This document shows, piece after piece, positions 1 to 7,406 of a stretch of 64,000 nt of DNA. Each line of letters opens with the position of its first letter. Positions within the stretch are counted from its first letter, which is position 1. Where the stretch lies: positions 4,650,245 to 4,714,244 of the forward strand of contig OX031066.1 in the NCBI GenBank assembly GCA_943736015.1, given 5' to 3'. This DNA is from Tridacna crocea (lineage: Eukaryota; Mollusca; Bivalvia; Cardiida; Cardiidae). The notes under the pieces are model-generated. The model had not been told where the DNA came from, made no database searches, and worked only from the letters and a program-made list of their open reading frames with translations. The translations under genes were made by a program, and so were the position numbers.

Positions 1-49
1 AAGGGTTTACTTTAAGGGAAGTAACTCTTGCAAGGGGCTTGAAAGGACC

Positions 50-77
50 AAAACAAGGTCTTCTGCCACCTTGTTTT
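50..77. repeat. Short perfect hairpin, 10-bp arms
   Basis: AAAACAAGGT (50-59) and ACCTTGTTTT (68-77) are perfect reverse complements around an 8-base loop. It recurs at the same place in every unit and I saw no arm variant. It may be a chance or structural element; no known family is recognised. Confidence 0.6.
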
Positions 78-130
78 CTTGAATTTTGGCCCTTTTTCAG
101 TGAAATCTGGCATGTGTGGATGGTGCAAGC

Positions 131-145
131 CTGGCAGTTTGCCAA
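131..145. promoter_or_regulatory. NF-I-like palindromic site
   Basis: CTGGCAGTTTGCCAA fits the NF-I/CTF consensus TTGGC-N5-GCCAA with one mismatch at the first base. It lies upstream of the YY1-like and CCAAT elements in every unit. Unit 29 loses the C just before it (GCAAGCTGGC), probably a sequence error. Binding is inferred only from the motif. Confidence 0.35.
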
Positions 146-228
146 GGACTGCACAGCAGCCTTTAAAAAAGACTTTAAATCCACTTTTATGCCGTTTTTT
201 GTTCACTGTTTTTCTATTGATATATTAG

Positions 229-240
229 GGCGCCATTTTG
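229..240 (-). promoter_or_regulatory. YY1-like site
   Basis: The minus strand reads CAAAATGGCGCC, close to the animal YY1 consensus core AAnATGGCGGC. It includes a GGCGCC palindrome, normally once per unit, which gives a restriction landmark. Function is inferred. Confidence 0.3.
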
Positions 241-254
241 TTTGGCTGACTGAG

Positions 255-381
255 CCCATTTTGATTTCTCAAAGCCTCTCTGACTGGCAGGCCGGGCCCA
301 ATTTTGAATTTCTCACAGCCTCTCTGATTGGCTGTTGGCACCCATTCTGATTTCCTAAAAGCTTCTGTGATTGGATAATTT
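255..381 (+). repeat. Three ~43-bp imperfect tandem repeats
   Basis: CCCATTTTGATTTCTCAAAG..., CCCAATTTTGAATTTCTCAC... and CCCATTCTGATTTCCTAAAAG... start at 255, 297 and 341, each followed by a CT(G)-rich stretch and TGA(C/T)TGG. Periods are 42 and 44 bp. The second and third copies end in a perfect inverted CCAAT box; the first has ACTGG instead. The CCAAT cluster appears to have grown by this local duplication. A HindIII site (AAGCTT, 359-364) lies in the third copy. Confidence 0.75.
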
Positions 382-413
382 CACAGAGGGATGAGATTTG
401 ATTGGATGATTGG
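327..413 (-). promoter_or_regulatory. Cluster of four inverted CCAAT boxes
   Basis: ATTGG occurs at 327-331, 370-374, 401-405 and 409-413, with spacings of 43, 31 and 8 bp. The first reads CAGCCAATCAG on the minus strand, a very good match to the NF-Y consensus. NF-Y sites act in either orientation and are often found in multiples about 30 bp apart in animal promoters. Units 19 and 21 carry GGTTGG instead of GATTGG at the third box and so lose it. Recruitment of NF-Y is inference. Confidence 0.4.
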
Positions 414-415
414 GA

Positions 416-428
416 GGGGGGGTATATG
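416..428 (+). promoter_or_regulatory. G-run plus TATA-like element
   Basis: Seven G (416-422) are followed immediately by TATATG (423-428), just downstream of the CCAAT cluster and 30 bp upstream of TGACGC (458-463, half ATF/CRE-like). If it is a core promoter on the plus strand, initiation would be expected near 450-460. The G-run varies between units (7 to 10 G) and is interrupted by C in units 19 and 21, T in unit 32 and A in unit 33. Confidence 0.3.
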
Positions 429-503
429 TTTATCCTTATTGACCTCTTACCATACAATGACGCCTTTTAACACCCCTAAAAGAGAAGGCTTTGGAAAATA
501 ATC

Positions 504-550
504 TGAGAAAAGGAGACAATGCAGGTTACCAGCATTTTCTCCTTTTCTCA
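504..550. repeat. Long inverted repeat / hairpin, 19-bp arms
   Basis: TGAGAAAAGGAGACAATGC (504-522) pairs with GCATTTTCTCCTTTTCTCA (532-550), 18 of 19 positions, around a 9-base loop AGGTTACCA. Weak pairing continues outward (GAAAA with TTTTC), giving a stem of roughly 60-70 nt that resembles a short pre-miRNA or terminator-like fold. Arm variants occur: C at the first G of AAGG in units 4, 8-10 and 14-16; CATCTT in units 31, 34 and 35; one change in each arm in unit 20. None looks compensatory, so selection on the fold is not supported. Confidence 0.6.
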
Positions 551-653
551 CAATGTTTTCTACCCTATCAAAGAAAATTTTGATTATTAGTTATTCTTAC
601 ATCTTATTGTATCTTTATGGCCTATTTTTTTAATTCTTCAAACGAAAACAATA

Positions 654-668
654 TTTTTTTTTTTTTTT
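654..668 (+). repeat. Poly-T tract of variable length
   Basis: Fifteen T in unit 1. Other units carry roughly 10 to 18 T, some preceded by ATAT (units 3, 5, 7, 13) or GA (units 23, 26, 29). This slippage tract changes the reading frame of every open frame crossing it. Confidence 0.9.
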
Positions 669-809
669 CATCAGAAAAAGTTTCTGCAACAGCAACCGGT
701 TGCTTCTGAATTTTATTTTTTTGTGCAGCGGTTAAACATGACATTGACTTTTGACTCGCACGGTCACCAAAACTGACCCTGGTATGAAAACAGGGAAATG
801 TTTGATTTA
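669..809 (+). repeat. Sub-repeat R1 (most diverged)
   Basis: Contains the sub-repeat anchor TGCAACAG (685-692) followed by a GTTGCT-CTGAA stretch equivalent to GTTGCTACTGAA in R5; the remainder (710-809) is hardly alignable by eye. Boundaries are approximate. It also contains a minus-strand AATAAA (TTTATT at 712-717). Confidence 0.45.
691..704. promoter_or_regulatory. Perfect 14-bp palindrome with AACCGGTT core
   Basis: AGCAACCGGTTGCT is a perfect palindrome; its core AACCGGTT equals the animal Grainyhead/CP2 consensus. It is flanked by TCAGAA (671-676) and TTCTGA (704-709), a wider inverted pair. I found it intact in the units I checked, although the base four positions before the core varies (C or T) in trimer units. 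Factor binding is inference. It also makes an AgeI (ACCGGT) landmark. Confidence 0.4.
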
Positions 810-956
810 CCTTTCTTTGATTTGTGCAACAGGTTTCAGTTGCCTCCGAAAGTGTCTTTACAATTTCATGCGCAGCACGTAACCGTCTCATATGGGTGAG
901 ATGGTCATCGCAACCGAATCAATGGCCCTAGTGAGAAAAAACGAAAAAAGAAAAAT
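810..956 (+). repeat. Sub-repeat R2 (147 bp)
   Basis: Begins CCTTTCTTTGATTTG, has the anchor TGCAACAG at 825-832, then GTTTCAGTTGCC, GTAACC and an A-rich end, following the same order as the other sub-repeats but clearly diverged. Confidence 0.6.
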
Positions 957-1126
957 CCCTATATTTGACTTGAGAAACAGGTGTTGTCTGCTATGAAATG
1001 TCCCGTAAGTCGATTTTTTCATGTTTTCGCGGATACTTAACTGGCACCTACAAACGGTAGTCAGCGTAAATGGGTTTGTTGTCACGGTATAAAGAGATTG
1101 GAGGAAGAAAAAATAGAAATTTAGTT
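957..1126 (+). repeat. Sub-repeat R3 (170 bp)
   Basis: Begins CCCTATATTTGACTTG with anchor GAGAAACAG ending at 980. It includes CCCGTAAGTCGA, TTTTCGCGGATAC, TTAACTGGCACCTAC, GTAGTCAGCGTAAATGGG and a TATAAAG (1088-1094) before an A-rich end. R4 is a close copy, so this pair arose by a later duplication than the rest. Confidence 0.85.
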
Positions 1127-1302
1127 CCCTATATTTGACTTGGGAAACAGGTGTCGTCTGCTATGAAATGTCCCGTAAGTCGATTTTTCATGTTTTCGCG
1201 GATACGTAACTGGCACCTACGAGACGGTAGTCAACGTAAATGGGTTTGTTGTCACGTACGATATAGAGAGATTGGAGAAAAAAAAAAATAAAAAATTCAG
1301 TT
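1127..1302 (+). repeat. Sub-repeat R4 (176 bp)
   Basis: Close copy of R3 (CCCTATATTTGACTTG, CCCGTAAGTCGA, TTTTCGCGGATACG, AACTGGCACCTAC). It ends in a variable A(n)TA(n) tract (about 1278-1295) that is a pure A19 in units 6 and 12 and has a G in unit 7. Confidence 0.85.
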
Positions 1303-1490
1303 CTCTTTGTTTGACTTATGCAACAGGAAGCAGTTGCTACTGAAAAGAGTCTTCATGTCTTTTTTTAGCCACTTGTCACATCATTTTCTGGTGTTCTTGC
1401 ATGTGCGTAACTGGCACGTATGAAACAGTAGTCAACGTAACTGGGTTTCTTGTTGCGCTTTGAAGATATTAGAAAAATTATGCTGCAATT
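1303..1490 (+). repeat. Sub-repeat R5 (188 bp)
   Basis: Begins CTCTTTGTTTGACTTA with anchor TGCAACAG at 1319-1326, then CAGTTGCTACTGAAAAGAG, TTAGCCACTTGTCACAT, GCATGTGCGTAACTGGCACG, CAGTAGTCAACGTAACTGGG and an A-rich end. The order of blocks matches R3, R4 and R6. Confidence 0.8.
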
Positions 1491-1649
1491 CCTTCCTACT
1501 GAAAGAGTTTTCAGTCTTTTTTTTAGCCACTTGTCACATTGTTTTCTGTGCTTTTCGCATGTGCATAATTGGCACATATGAGGTGGTAATCAACGTAACT
1601 GGGTTTCTTGTCATGGTTTGAAGCGATTAGAAAAAATAACATTTCAGTT
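1491..1649 (+). repeat. Sub-repeat R6 (159 bp)
   Basis: Lacks the anchor at its start (begins CCTTCCTACTGAAAGAG) but then follows R5 block for block: TTAGCCACTTGTCACAT, GCATGTGCATAATTGGCAC, GGTAATCAACGTAACTGGG, TTGAAGCGATTAGAAAAAAT. Confidence 0.8.
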
Positions 1650-1686
1650 CCCTTTGTTTGATTTATGCAATAGGAAACAATTGCTA

Positions 1687-1757
1687 AATAAAGAGTTTTC
1701 AGTCCCTTTTTTAGCAACTTGTCACATTAATTTGTGTGTGTGTGTGTGTGTTTTTTT
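1687..1757 (+). promoter_or_regulatory. Possible polyadenylation region: AATAAA then TG/T-rich tract
   Basis: AATAAA (1687-1692) is followed about 40 bp later by (TG)9 at 1733-1750 and a T-run at 1751-1757. A canonical hexamer with a GU-rich then U-rich downstream element is the standard animal 3'-end arrangement, and it is on the same strand as the putative promoter near 423. The TG tract has 8 to 10 repeats in different units. AT-rich DNA produces AATAAA by chance (there is one on the other strand at 712-717), so this is suggestive only. Confidence 0.35.
1733..1750 (+). repeat. (TG)n microsatellite
   Basis: (TG)9 in unit 1, one per unit. It is longer in units 9 and 15 and shorter in trimer position C (units 23, 26, 29). 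It is followed by a variable T-run and ACAG, so TG/T plus ACAG also resembles a polypyrimidine tract with a 3' splice-site AG. Confidence 0.95.
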
Positions 1758-1852
1758 ACAGTTTTTTTTACACTGTTCATTGATCATTTTGGCTTATATG
1801 AATTTGATGTGGCCCGAATCAGGAAATCCAATTGAAGGGTAAAGGGGGCATC

Positions 1853-3704
1853 AAGGGTTTACTTTAAGGGAAGTAACTCTTGCAAGGGGCTTGAAAGGAC
1901 CAAAACAAGGTCTTCTGCCACCTTGTTTTCTTGAATTTTGGCCCTTTTTCAGTGAAATCTGGCATGTGTGGATGGTGCAAGCCTGGCAGTTTGCCAAGGA
2001 CTGCACAGCAGCCTTTAAAAAAGACTTTAAATCCACTTTTATGCCGTTTTTTGTTCACTGTTTTTCTATTGATATATTAGGGCGCCATTTTGTTTGGCTG
2101 ACTGGGCCCATTTTGACTTCTCAAAGCCTCTCTGACTGGCAGGCCGGGCCCAATTTTGAATTTCTCACAGCCTCTCTGATTGGCTGTTGGCACCCATTCT
2201 GATTTCCTAAAAGCTTCTGTGATTGGATAATTTCACAGAGGGATGAGATTTGATTGGATGATTGGGAGGGGGGGTATATGTTTATCCTTATTGACCTCTT
2301 ACCATACAATGACGCCTTTTAACACCCCTAAAAGAGAAGGCTTTGGAAAATAATCTGAGAAAAGGAGACAATGCAGGTTACCAGCATTTTCTCCTTTTCT
2401 CACAATGTTTTCTACCCTATCAAAGAAAATTTTGATTATTAGTTATTCTTACATCTTATTGTATCTTTATGGCCTATTTTTTTAATTCTTCAAACGAAAA
2501 CAATATTTTTTTTTTTTTTTTATCAGAAAAAGTTTCTGCAACAGCAACCGGTTGCTTCTGAATTTTATTTTTTTGTGCAGCGGTTAAACATGACATTGAC
2601 TTTTGACTCGCACGGTCACCAAAACTGACCCTGGTATGAAAACAGGGAAATGTTTGATTTACCTTTCTTTGATTTGTGCAACAGGTTTCAGTTGCCTCCG
2701 AAAGTGTCTTTACAATTTCATGCGCAGCACGTAACCGTCTCATATGGGTGAGATGGTCATCGCAACCGAATCAATGGCCCTAGTGAGAAAAAACGAAAAA
2801 AGAAAAATCCCTATATTTGACTTGAGAAACAGGTGTTGTCTGCTATGAAATGTCCCGTAAGTCGATTTTTTCATGTTTTCGCGGATACTTAACTGGCACC
2901 TACAAACGGTAGTCAGCGTAAATGGGTTTGTTGTCACGGTATAAAGAGATTGGAGGAAGAAAAAATAGAAATTTAGTTCCCTATATTTGACTTGGGAAAC
3001 AGGTGTCGTCTGCTATGAAATGTCCCGTAAGTCGATTTTTCATGTTTTCGCGGATACGTAACTGGCACCTACGAGACGGTAGTCAACGTAAATGGGTTTG
3101 TTGTCACGTACGATATAGAGAGATTGGAGAAAAAAAAAAATAAAAAATTCAGTTCTCTTTGTTTGACTTATGCAACAGGAAGCAGTTGCTACTGAAAAGA
3201 GTCTTCATGTCTTTTTTTAGCCACTTGTCACATCATTTTCTGGTGTTCTTGCATGTGCGTAACTGGCACGTATGAAACAGTAGTCAACGTAACTGGGTTT
3301 CTTGTTGCGCTTTGAAGATATTAGAAAAATTATGCTGCAATTTCTTCCTACTGAAAGAGTTTTCAGTCTTTTTTTTAGCCACTTATCACATTGTTTTCTG
3401 TGCTTTTCGCATGTGCATAATTGGCACGTATGAGGTGGTAATCAACGTAACTGGGTTTCTTGTCATGGTTTGAAGCGATTAGAAAAAATAACATTTCAGT
3501 TCCCTTTGTTTGATTTATGCAATAGGAAACAATTGCTAAATAAAGAGTTTTCAGTCCCTTTTTTAGCAACTTGTCACATTAATTTGTGTGTGTGTGTGTG
3601 TGTTTTTTTACAGTTTTTTTTACACTGTTCATTGATCATTTTGGCTTATATGAATTTGATGTGGCCCGAATCAGGAAATCCAATTGAAGGGTAAAGGGGG
3701 CATC
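1853..3704 (+). repeat. Satellite unit 2 (1,852 bp)
   Basis: Head resembles unit 1 (TCCTTATT form). It carries a private T-to-C near 2117 (TTTTGACTTC) and TATCAG instead of CATCAG after the poly-T. The tail changes type: TTTCTTCC near 3343 and CACTTATCAC near 3385 match units 4 and 6, so the dimeric higher-order pattern begins inside this unit. Confidence 0.95.
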
Positions 3705-5556
3705 AAGGGTTTACTTTAAGGGAAGTAACTCTTGCAAGGGGCTTGAAAGGACCAAAACAAGGTCTTCTGCCACCTTGTTTTCTTGAATTTTGGCCCTTTT
3801 TCAGTGAAATCTGGCATGTGTGGATGGTGCAAGCCTGGCAGTTTGCCAAGGACTGCACAGCAGCCTTTAAAAAAGACTTTAAATCCACTTTTATGCCGTT
3901 TTTTGTTCACTGTTTTTCTATTGATATATTAGGGCGCCATTTTGTTTGGCTGACTGGGCCCATTTTGATTTCTCAAAGCCTCTCTGACTGGCAGGCCGGG
4001 CCCAATTTTGAATTTCTCACAGCCTCTCTGATTGGCTGTTGGCACCCATTCTGATTTCCTAAAAGCTTCTGTGATTGGATAATTTCACAGAGGGATGAGA
4101 TTTGATTGGATGATTGGGAGGGGGGGTATATGTTTATCCATATTGACCTCTTACCATACAATGACGCCTTTTAACACCCCTAAAAGAGAAGGCTTTGGAA
4201 AATAATCTGAGAAAAGGAGACAATGCAGGTTACCAGCATTTTCTCCTTTTCTCACAATGTTTTCTACCCTATCAAAGAAAATTTTGATTATTAGTTATTC
4301 TTACATCTTATTGTATCTTTATGGCCTATTTTTTTAATTCTTCAAACGAAAACAATATATTTTTTTTTTTCATCAGAAAAAGTTTCTGCAACAGCAACCG
4401 GTTGCTTCTGAATTTTATTTTTTTGTGCAGCGGTTAAACATGACATTGACTTTTGACTCGCACGGTCACCAAAACTGACCCTGGTATGAAAACAGGGAAA
4501 TGTTTGATTTACCTTTCTTTGATTTGTGCAACAGGTTTCAGTTGCCTCCGAAAGTGTCTTTACAATTTCATGCGCAGCACGTAACCGTCTCATATGGGTG
4601 AGATGGTCATCGCAACCGAATCAATGGCCCTAGTGAGAAAAAACGAAAAAAGAAAAATCCCTATATTTGACTTGAGAAACAGGTGTTGTCTGCTATGAAA
4701 TGTCCCGTAAGTCGATTTTTTCATGTTTTCGCGGATACTTAACTGGCACCTACAAACGGTAGTCAGCGTAAATGGGTTTGTTGTCACGGTATAAAGAGAT
4801 TGGAGGAAGAAAAAATAGAAATTTAGTTCCCTATATTTGACTTGGGAAACAGGTGTCGTCTGCTATGAAATGTCCCGTAAGTCGATTTTTCATGTTTTCG
4901 CGGATACGTAACTGGCACCTACGAGACGGTAGTCAACGTAAATGGGTTTGTTGTCATGTACGATATAGAGAGATTGGAGAAAAAAAAAAATAAAAAATTC
5001 AGTTCTCTTTGTTTGACTTATGCAACAGGAAGCAGTTGCTACTGAAAAGAGTCTTCATGTCTTTTTTTAGCCACTTGTCACATCATTTTCTGGTGTTCTT
5101 GCATGTGCGTAACTGGCACCTATGAAACAGTAGTCAACGTTACTGGGTTTCTTGTTGCGCTTTGAAGATATTAGAAATATTATGCTGCAATTCCTTCCTA
5201 CTGAAAGAGTTTTCAGTCTTTTTTTTAGCCACTTGTCACATTGTTTTCTGTGCTTTTCGCATGTGCATAATTGGCACGTATGAGGTGGTAATCAACGTAA
5301 CTGGGTTTCTTGTCATGGTTTGAAGCGATTAGAAAAAATAACATTTCAGTTCCCTTTGTTTGATTTATGCAATAGGAAACAATTGCTAAATAAAGAGTTT
5401 TCAGTCCCTTTTTTAGCAACTTGTCACATTAATTTGTGTGTGTGTGTGTGTGTTTTTTTTTACAGTTTTTTTTACACTGTTCATTGATCATTTTGGCTTA
5501 TATGAATTTGATGTGGCCCGAATCAGGAAATCCAATTGAAGGGTAAAGGGGGCATC
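3705..5556 (+). repeat. Satellite unit 3 (1,852 bp), dimer type a
   Basis: Diagnostic variants are ATATAT before the poly-T (about 4356), GTCATGTACG at 4957, GGCACCTATG at 5120 and CGTTACTGGG at 5141. The same set recurs in units 5, 7 and 13. Confidence 0.95.
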
Positions 5557-7406
5557 AAGGGTTTACTTTAAGGGAAGTAACTCTTGCAAGGGGCTTGAAA
5601 GGACCAAAACAAGGTCTTCTGCCACCTTGTTTTCTTGAATTTTGGCCCTTTTTCAGTGAAATCTGGCATGTGTGGATGGTGCAAGCCTGGCAGTTTGCCA
5701 AGGACTGCACAGCAGCCTTTAAAAAAGACTTTAAATCCACTTTTATGCCGTTTTTTGTTCACTGTTTTTCTATTAATATATTAGGGCGCCATTTTGTTTG
5801 GCTGACTGGGCCCATTTTGATTTCTCAAAGCCTCTCTGACTGGCAGGCCGGGCCCAATTTTGAATTTCTCACAGCCTCTCTGATTGGCTGTTGGCACCCA
5901 TTCTGATTTCCTAAAAGCTTCTGTGATTGGATAATTTCACAGAGGGATGAGATTTGATTGGATGATTGGGAGGGGGGGTATATGTTTATCCATATTGACC
6001 TCTTACCATACAATGACGCCTTTTAACACCCCTAAAAGAGAAGGCTTTGGAAAATAATCTGAGAAAACGAGACAATGCAGGTTACCAGCATTTTCTCCTT
6101 TTCTCACAATGTTTTCTACCCTATCAAAGAAAATTTTGATTATTAGTTATTCTTACATCTTATTGTATCTTTATGGCCTATTTTTTTAATTCTTCAAACG
6201 AAAACAATATTTTTTTTTTTTCATCAGAAAAAGTTTCTGCAACAGCAACCGGTTGCTTCTGAATTTTATTTTTTTGTGCAGCGGTTAAACATGACATTGA
6301 CTTTTGACTCGCATGGTCACCAAAACTGACCCTGGTATGAAAACAGGGAAATGTTTGATTTACCTTTCTTTGATTTGTGCAACAGGTTTCAGTTGCCTCC
6401 GAAAGTGTCTTTACAATTTCATGCGCAGCACGTAACCGTCTCATATGGGTGAGATGGTCATCGCAACCGAATCAATGGCCCTAGTGAGAAAAAACGAAAA
6501 AAGAAAAATCCCTATATTTGACTTGAGAAACAGGTGTTGTCTGCTATGAAATGTCCCGTAAGTCGATTTTTTCATGTTTTCGCGGATACTTAACTGGCAC
6601 CTACAAACGGTAGTCAGCGTAAATGGGTTTGTTGTCACGGTATAAAGAGATTGGAGGAAGAAAAAATAGAAATTTAGTTCCCTATATTTGACTTGGGAAA
6701 CAGGTGTCGTCTGCTATGAAATGTCCCGTAAGTCGATTTTTCATGTTTTCGCGGATACGTAACTGGCACCTACGAGACGGTAGTCAACGTAAATGGGTTT
6801 GTTGTCACGTACGATATAGAGAGATTGGAGAAAAAAAAAAAATAAAAAATTCAGTTCTCTTTGTTTGACTTATGCAACAGGAAGCAGTTGCTACTGAAAA
6901 GAGTCTTCATGTCTTTTTTTAGCCACTTGTCACATCATTTTCTGGTGTTCTTGCATGTGCGTAACTGGCACGTATGAAACAGTAGTCAACGTAACTGGGT
7001 TTCTTGTTGCGCTTTGAAGATATTAGAAAAATTATGCTGCAATTTCTTCCTACTGAAAGAGTTTTCAGTCTTTTTTTTAGCCACTTATCACATTGTTTTC
7101 TGTGCTTTTCGCATGTGCATAATTGGCACGTATGAGGTGGTAATCAACGTAACTGGGTTTCTTGTCATGGTTTGAAGCGATTAGAAAAAATAACATTTCA
7201 GTTCCCTTTGTTTGATTTATGCAATAGGAAACAATTGCTAAATAAAGAGTTTTCAGTCCCTTTTTTAGCAACTTGTCACATTAATTTGTGTGTGTGTGTG
7301 TGTGTTTTTTTACAGTTTTTTTTACACTGTTCATTGATCATTTTGGCTTATATGAATTTGATGTGGCCCGAATCAGGAAATCCAATTGAAGGGTAAAGGG
7401 GGCATC
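5557..7406 (+). repeat. Satellite unit 4 (1,850 bp), dimer type b
   Basis: Diagnostic variants are TATTAATATA (A at 5775), CGCATGGTC (T at 6314) and CACTTATCAC (A at 7087), shared with unit 6. It also has AAAACGAGAC (C at 6068), which unit 6 lacks but units 8-10 have. Confidence 0.95.

Larger units (their letters stand above)
39..350 (+). other. 103-codon open frame, not considered a gene
   Basis: An open frame of 103 codons recurs in all units except unit 29. It starts at TTG, not ATG, in a segment overlapped by two antisense frames of 61-64 codons. Between units I see at least four amino-acid-changing differences (G/E and I/T at the TGPILIS stretch, D/N at SIDIL, T/I at KSTF) and two silent ones (GGG/GGA at 20620, CAA/CAG at 37165), which gives no sign of purifying selection. 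It spans the putative promoter elements and matches no family I recognise. Its persistence is explained by the recent amplification of the array. Confidence 0.15.
622..1085 (-). other. Minus-strand open frames of ~83-101 and 65 codons, not considered genes
   Basis: A minus-strand frame (622-891 in unit 1) ends differently according to poly-T length: 83, 85, 86, 88, 89 or 101 codons, with frameshifted C-termini. A 65-codon frame (888-1085) overlaps its start by 4 bp. Both derive from sub-repeats R1-R3. Slippage-dependent ends and origin from diverged non-coding sub-repeats argue against a protein. Confidence 0.1.
1650..1757 (+). repeat. Sub-repeat R7 (truncated, ~108 bp)
   Basis: Begins CCCTTTGTTTGATTTA with anchor TGCAATAG at 1666-1673, continues to TTAGCAACTTGTCACAT, then is replaced by the TG microsatellite, so its second half is missing. 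The sequence 1758-1852 that follows is not sub-repeat-like and closes the unit. Confidence 0.7.
1..1852 (+). repeat. Satellite unit 1 (1,852 bp), reference copy
   Basis: Used as the coordinate template for all sub-features. It has A at 253 in the first GGGCCC-type motif (TGAGCCC instead of TGGGCCC), poly-T of 15 at 654-668, a TCCTTATT form at 432-439 shared with units 2, 31 and 33-35, and CACATA instead of CACGTA near 1574. Confidence 0.95.

Noticed and set aside
39..350. 103-codon plus-strand frame repeated in nearly every unit as a possible conserved small protein family
   Set aside because: It begins with TTG, overlaps antisense frames and promoter-like motifs, shows more replacement than silent differences between units, and its conservation is explained by recent tandem amplification.
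504..550. Rho-independent bacterial terminator or CRISPR-like leader hairpin
   Set aside because: The arms are AG/CT-rich and no T-run follows the stem; the context is a eukaryotic satellite.
622..1085. Repeated minus-strand frames as possible small proteins
   Set aside because: C-termini change with each poly-T length; the frames come from diverged non-coding sub-repeats and resemble no family I know.
990..1210. CENP-B-box-like match around CCCGTAAGTCGA and TTTTCGCGGATAC
   Set aside because: The essential spaced bases of the CENP-B box (TTCG, A, CGGG at fixed distances) are not all present on either strand.
1..1852. Unit as a solo LTR or tandem retrotransposon
   Set aside because: There are no TG...CA ends with a target-site duplication, no primer-binding site or polypurine tract, and no protein domains; promoter and polyadenylation motifs alone are not enough.
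4340..4593. Different C-terminal forms of the minus-strand frame as evidence of programmed frameshifting
   Set aside because: The forms track poly-T length and ATAT variants between units exactly as slippage mutations would.
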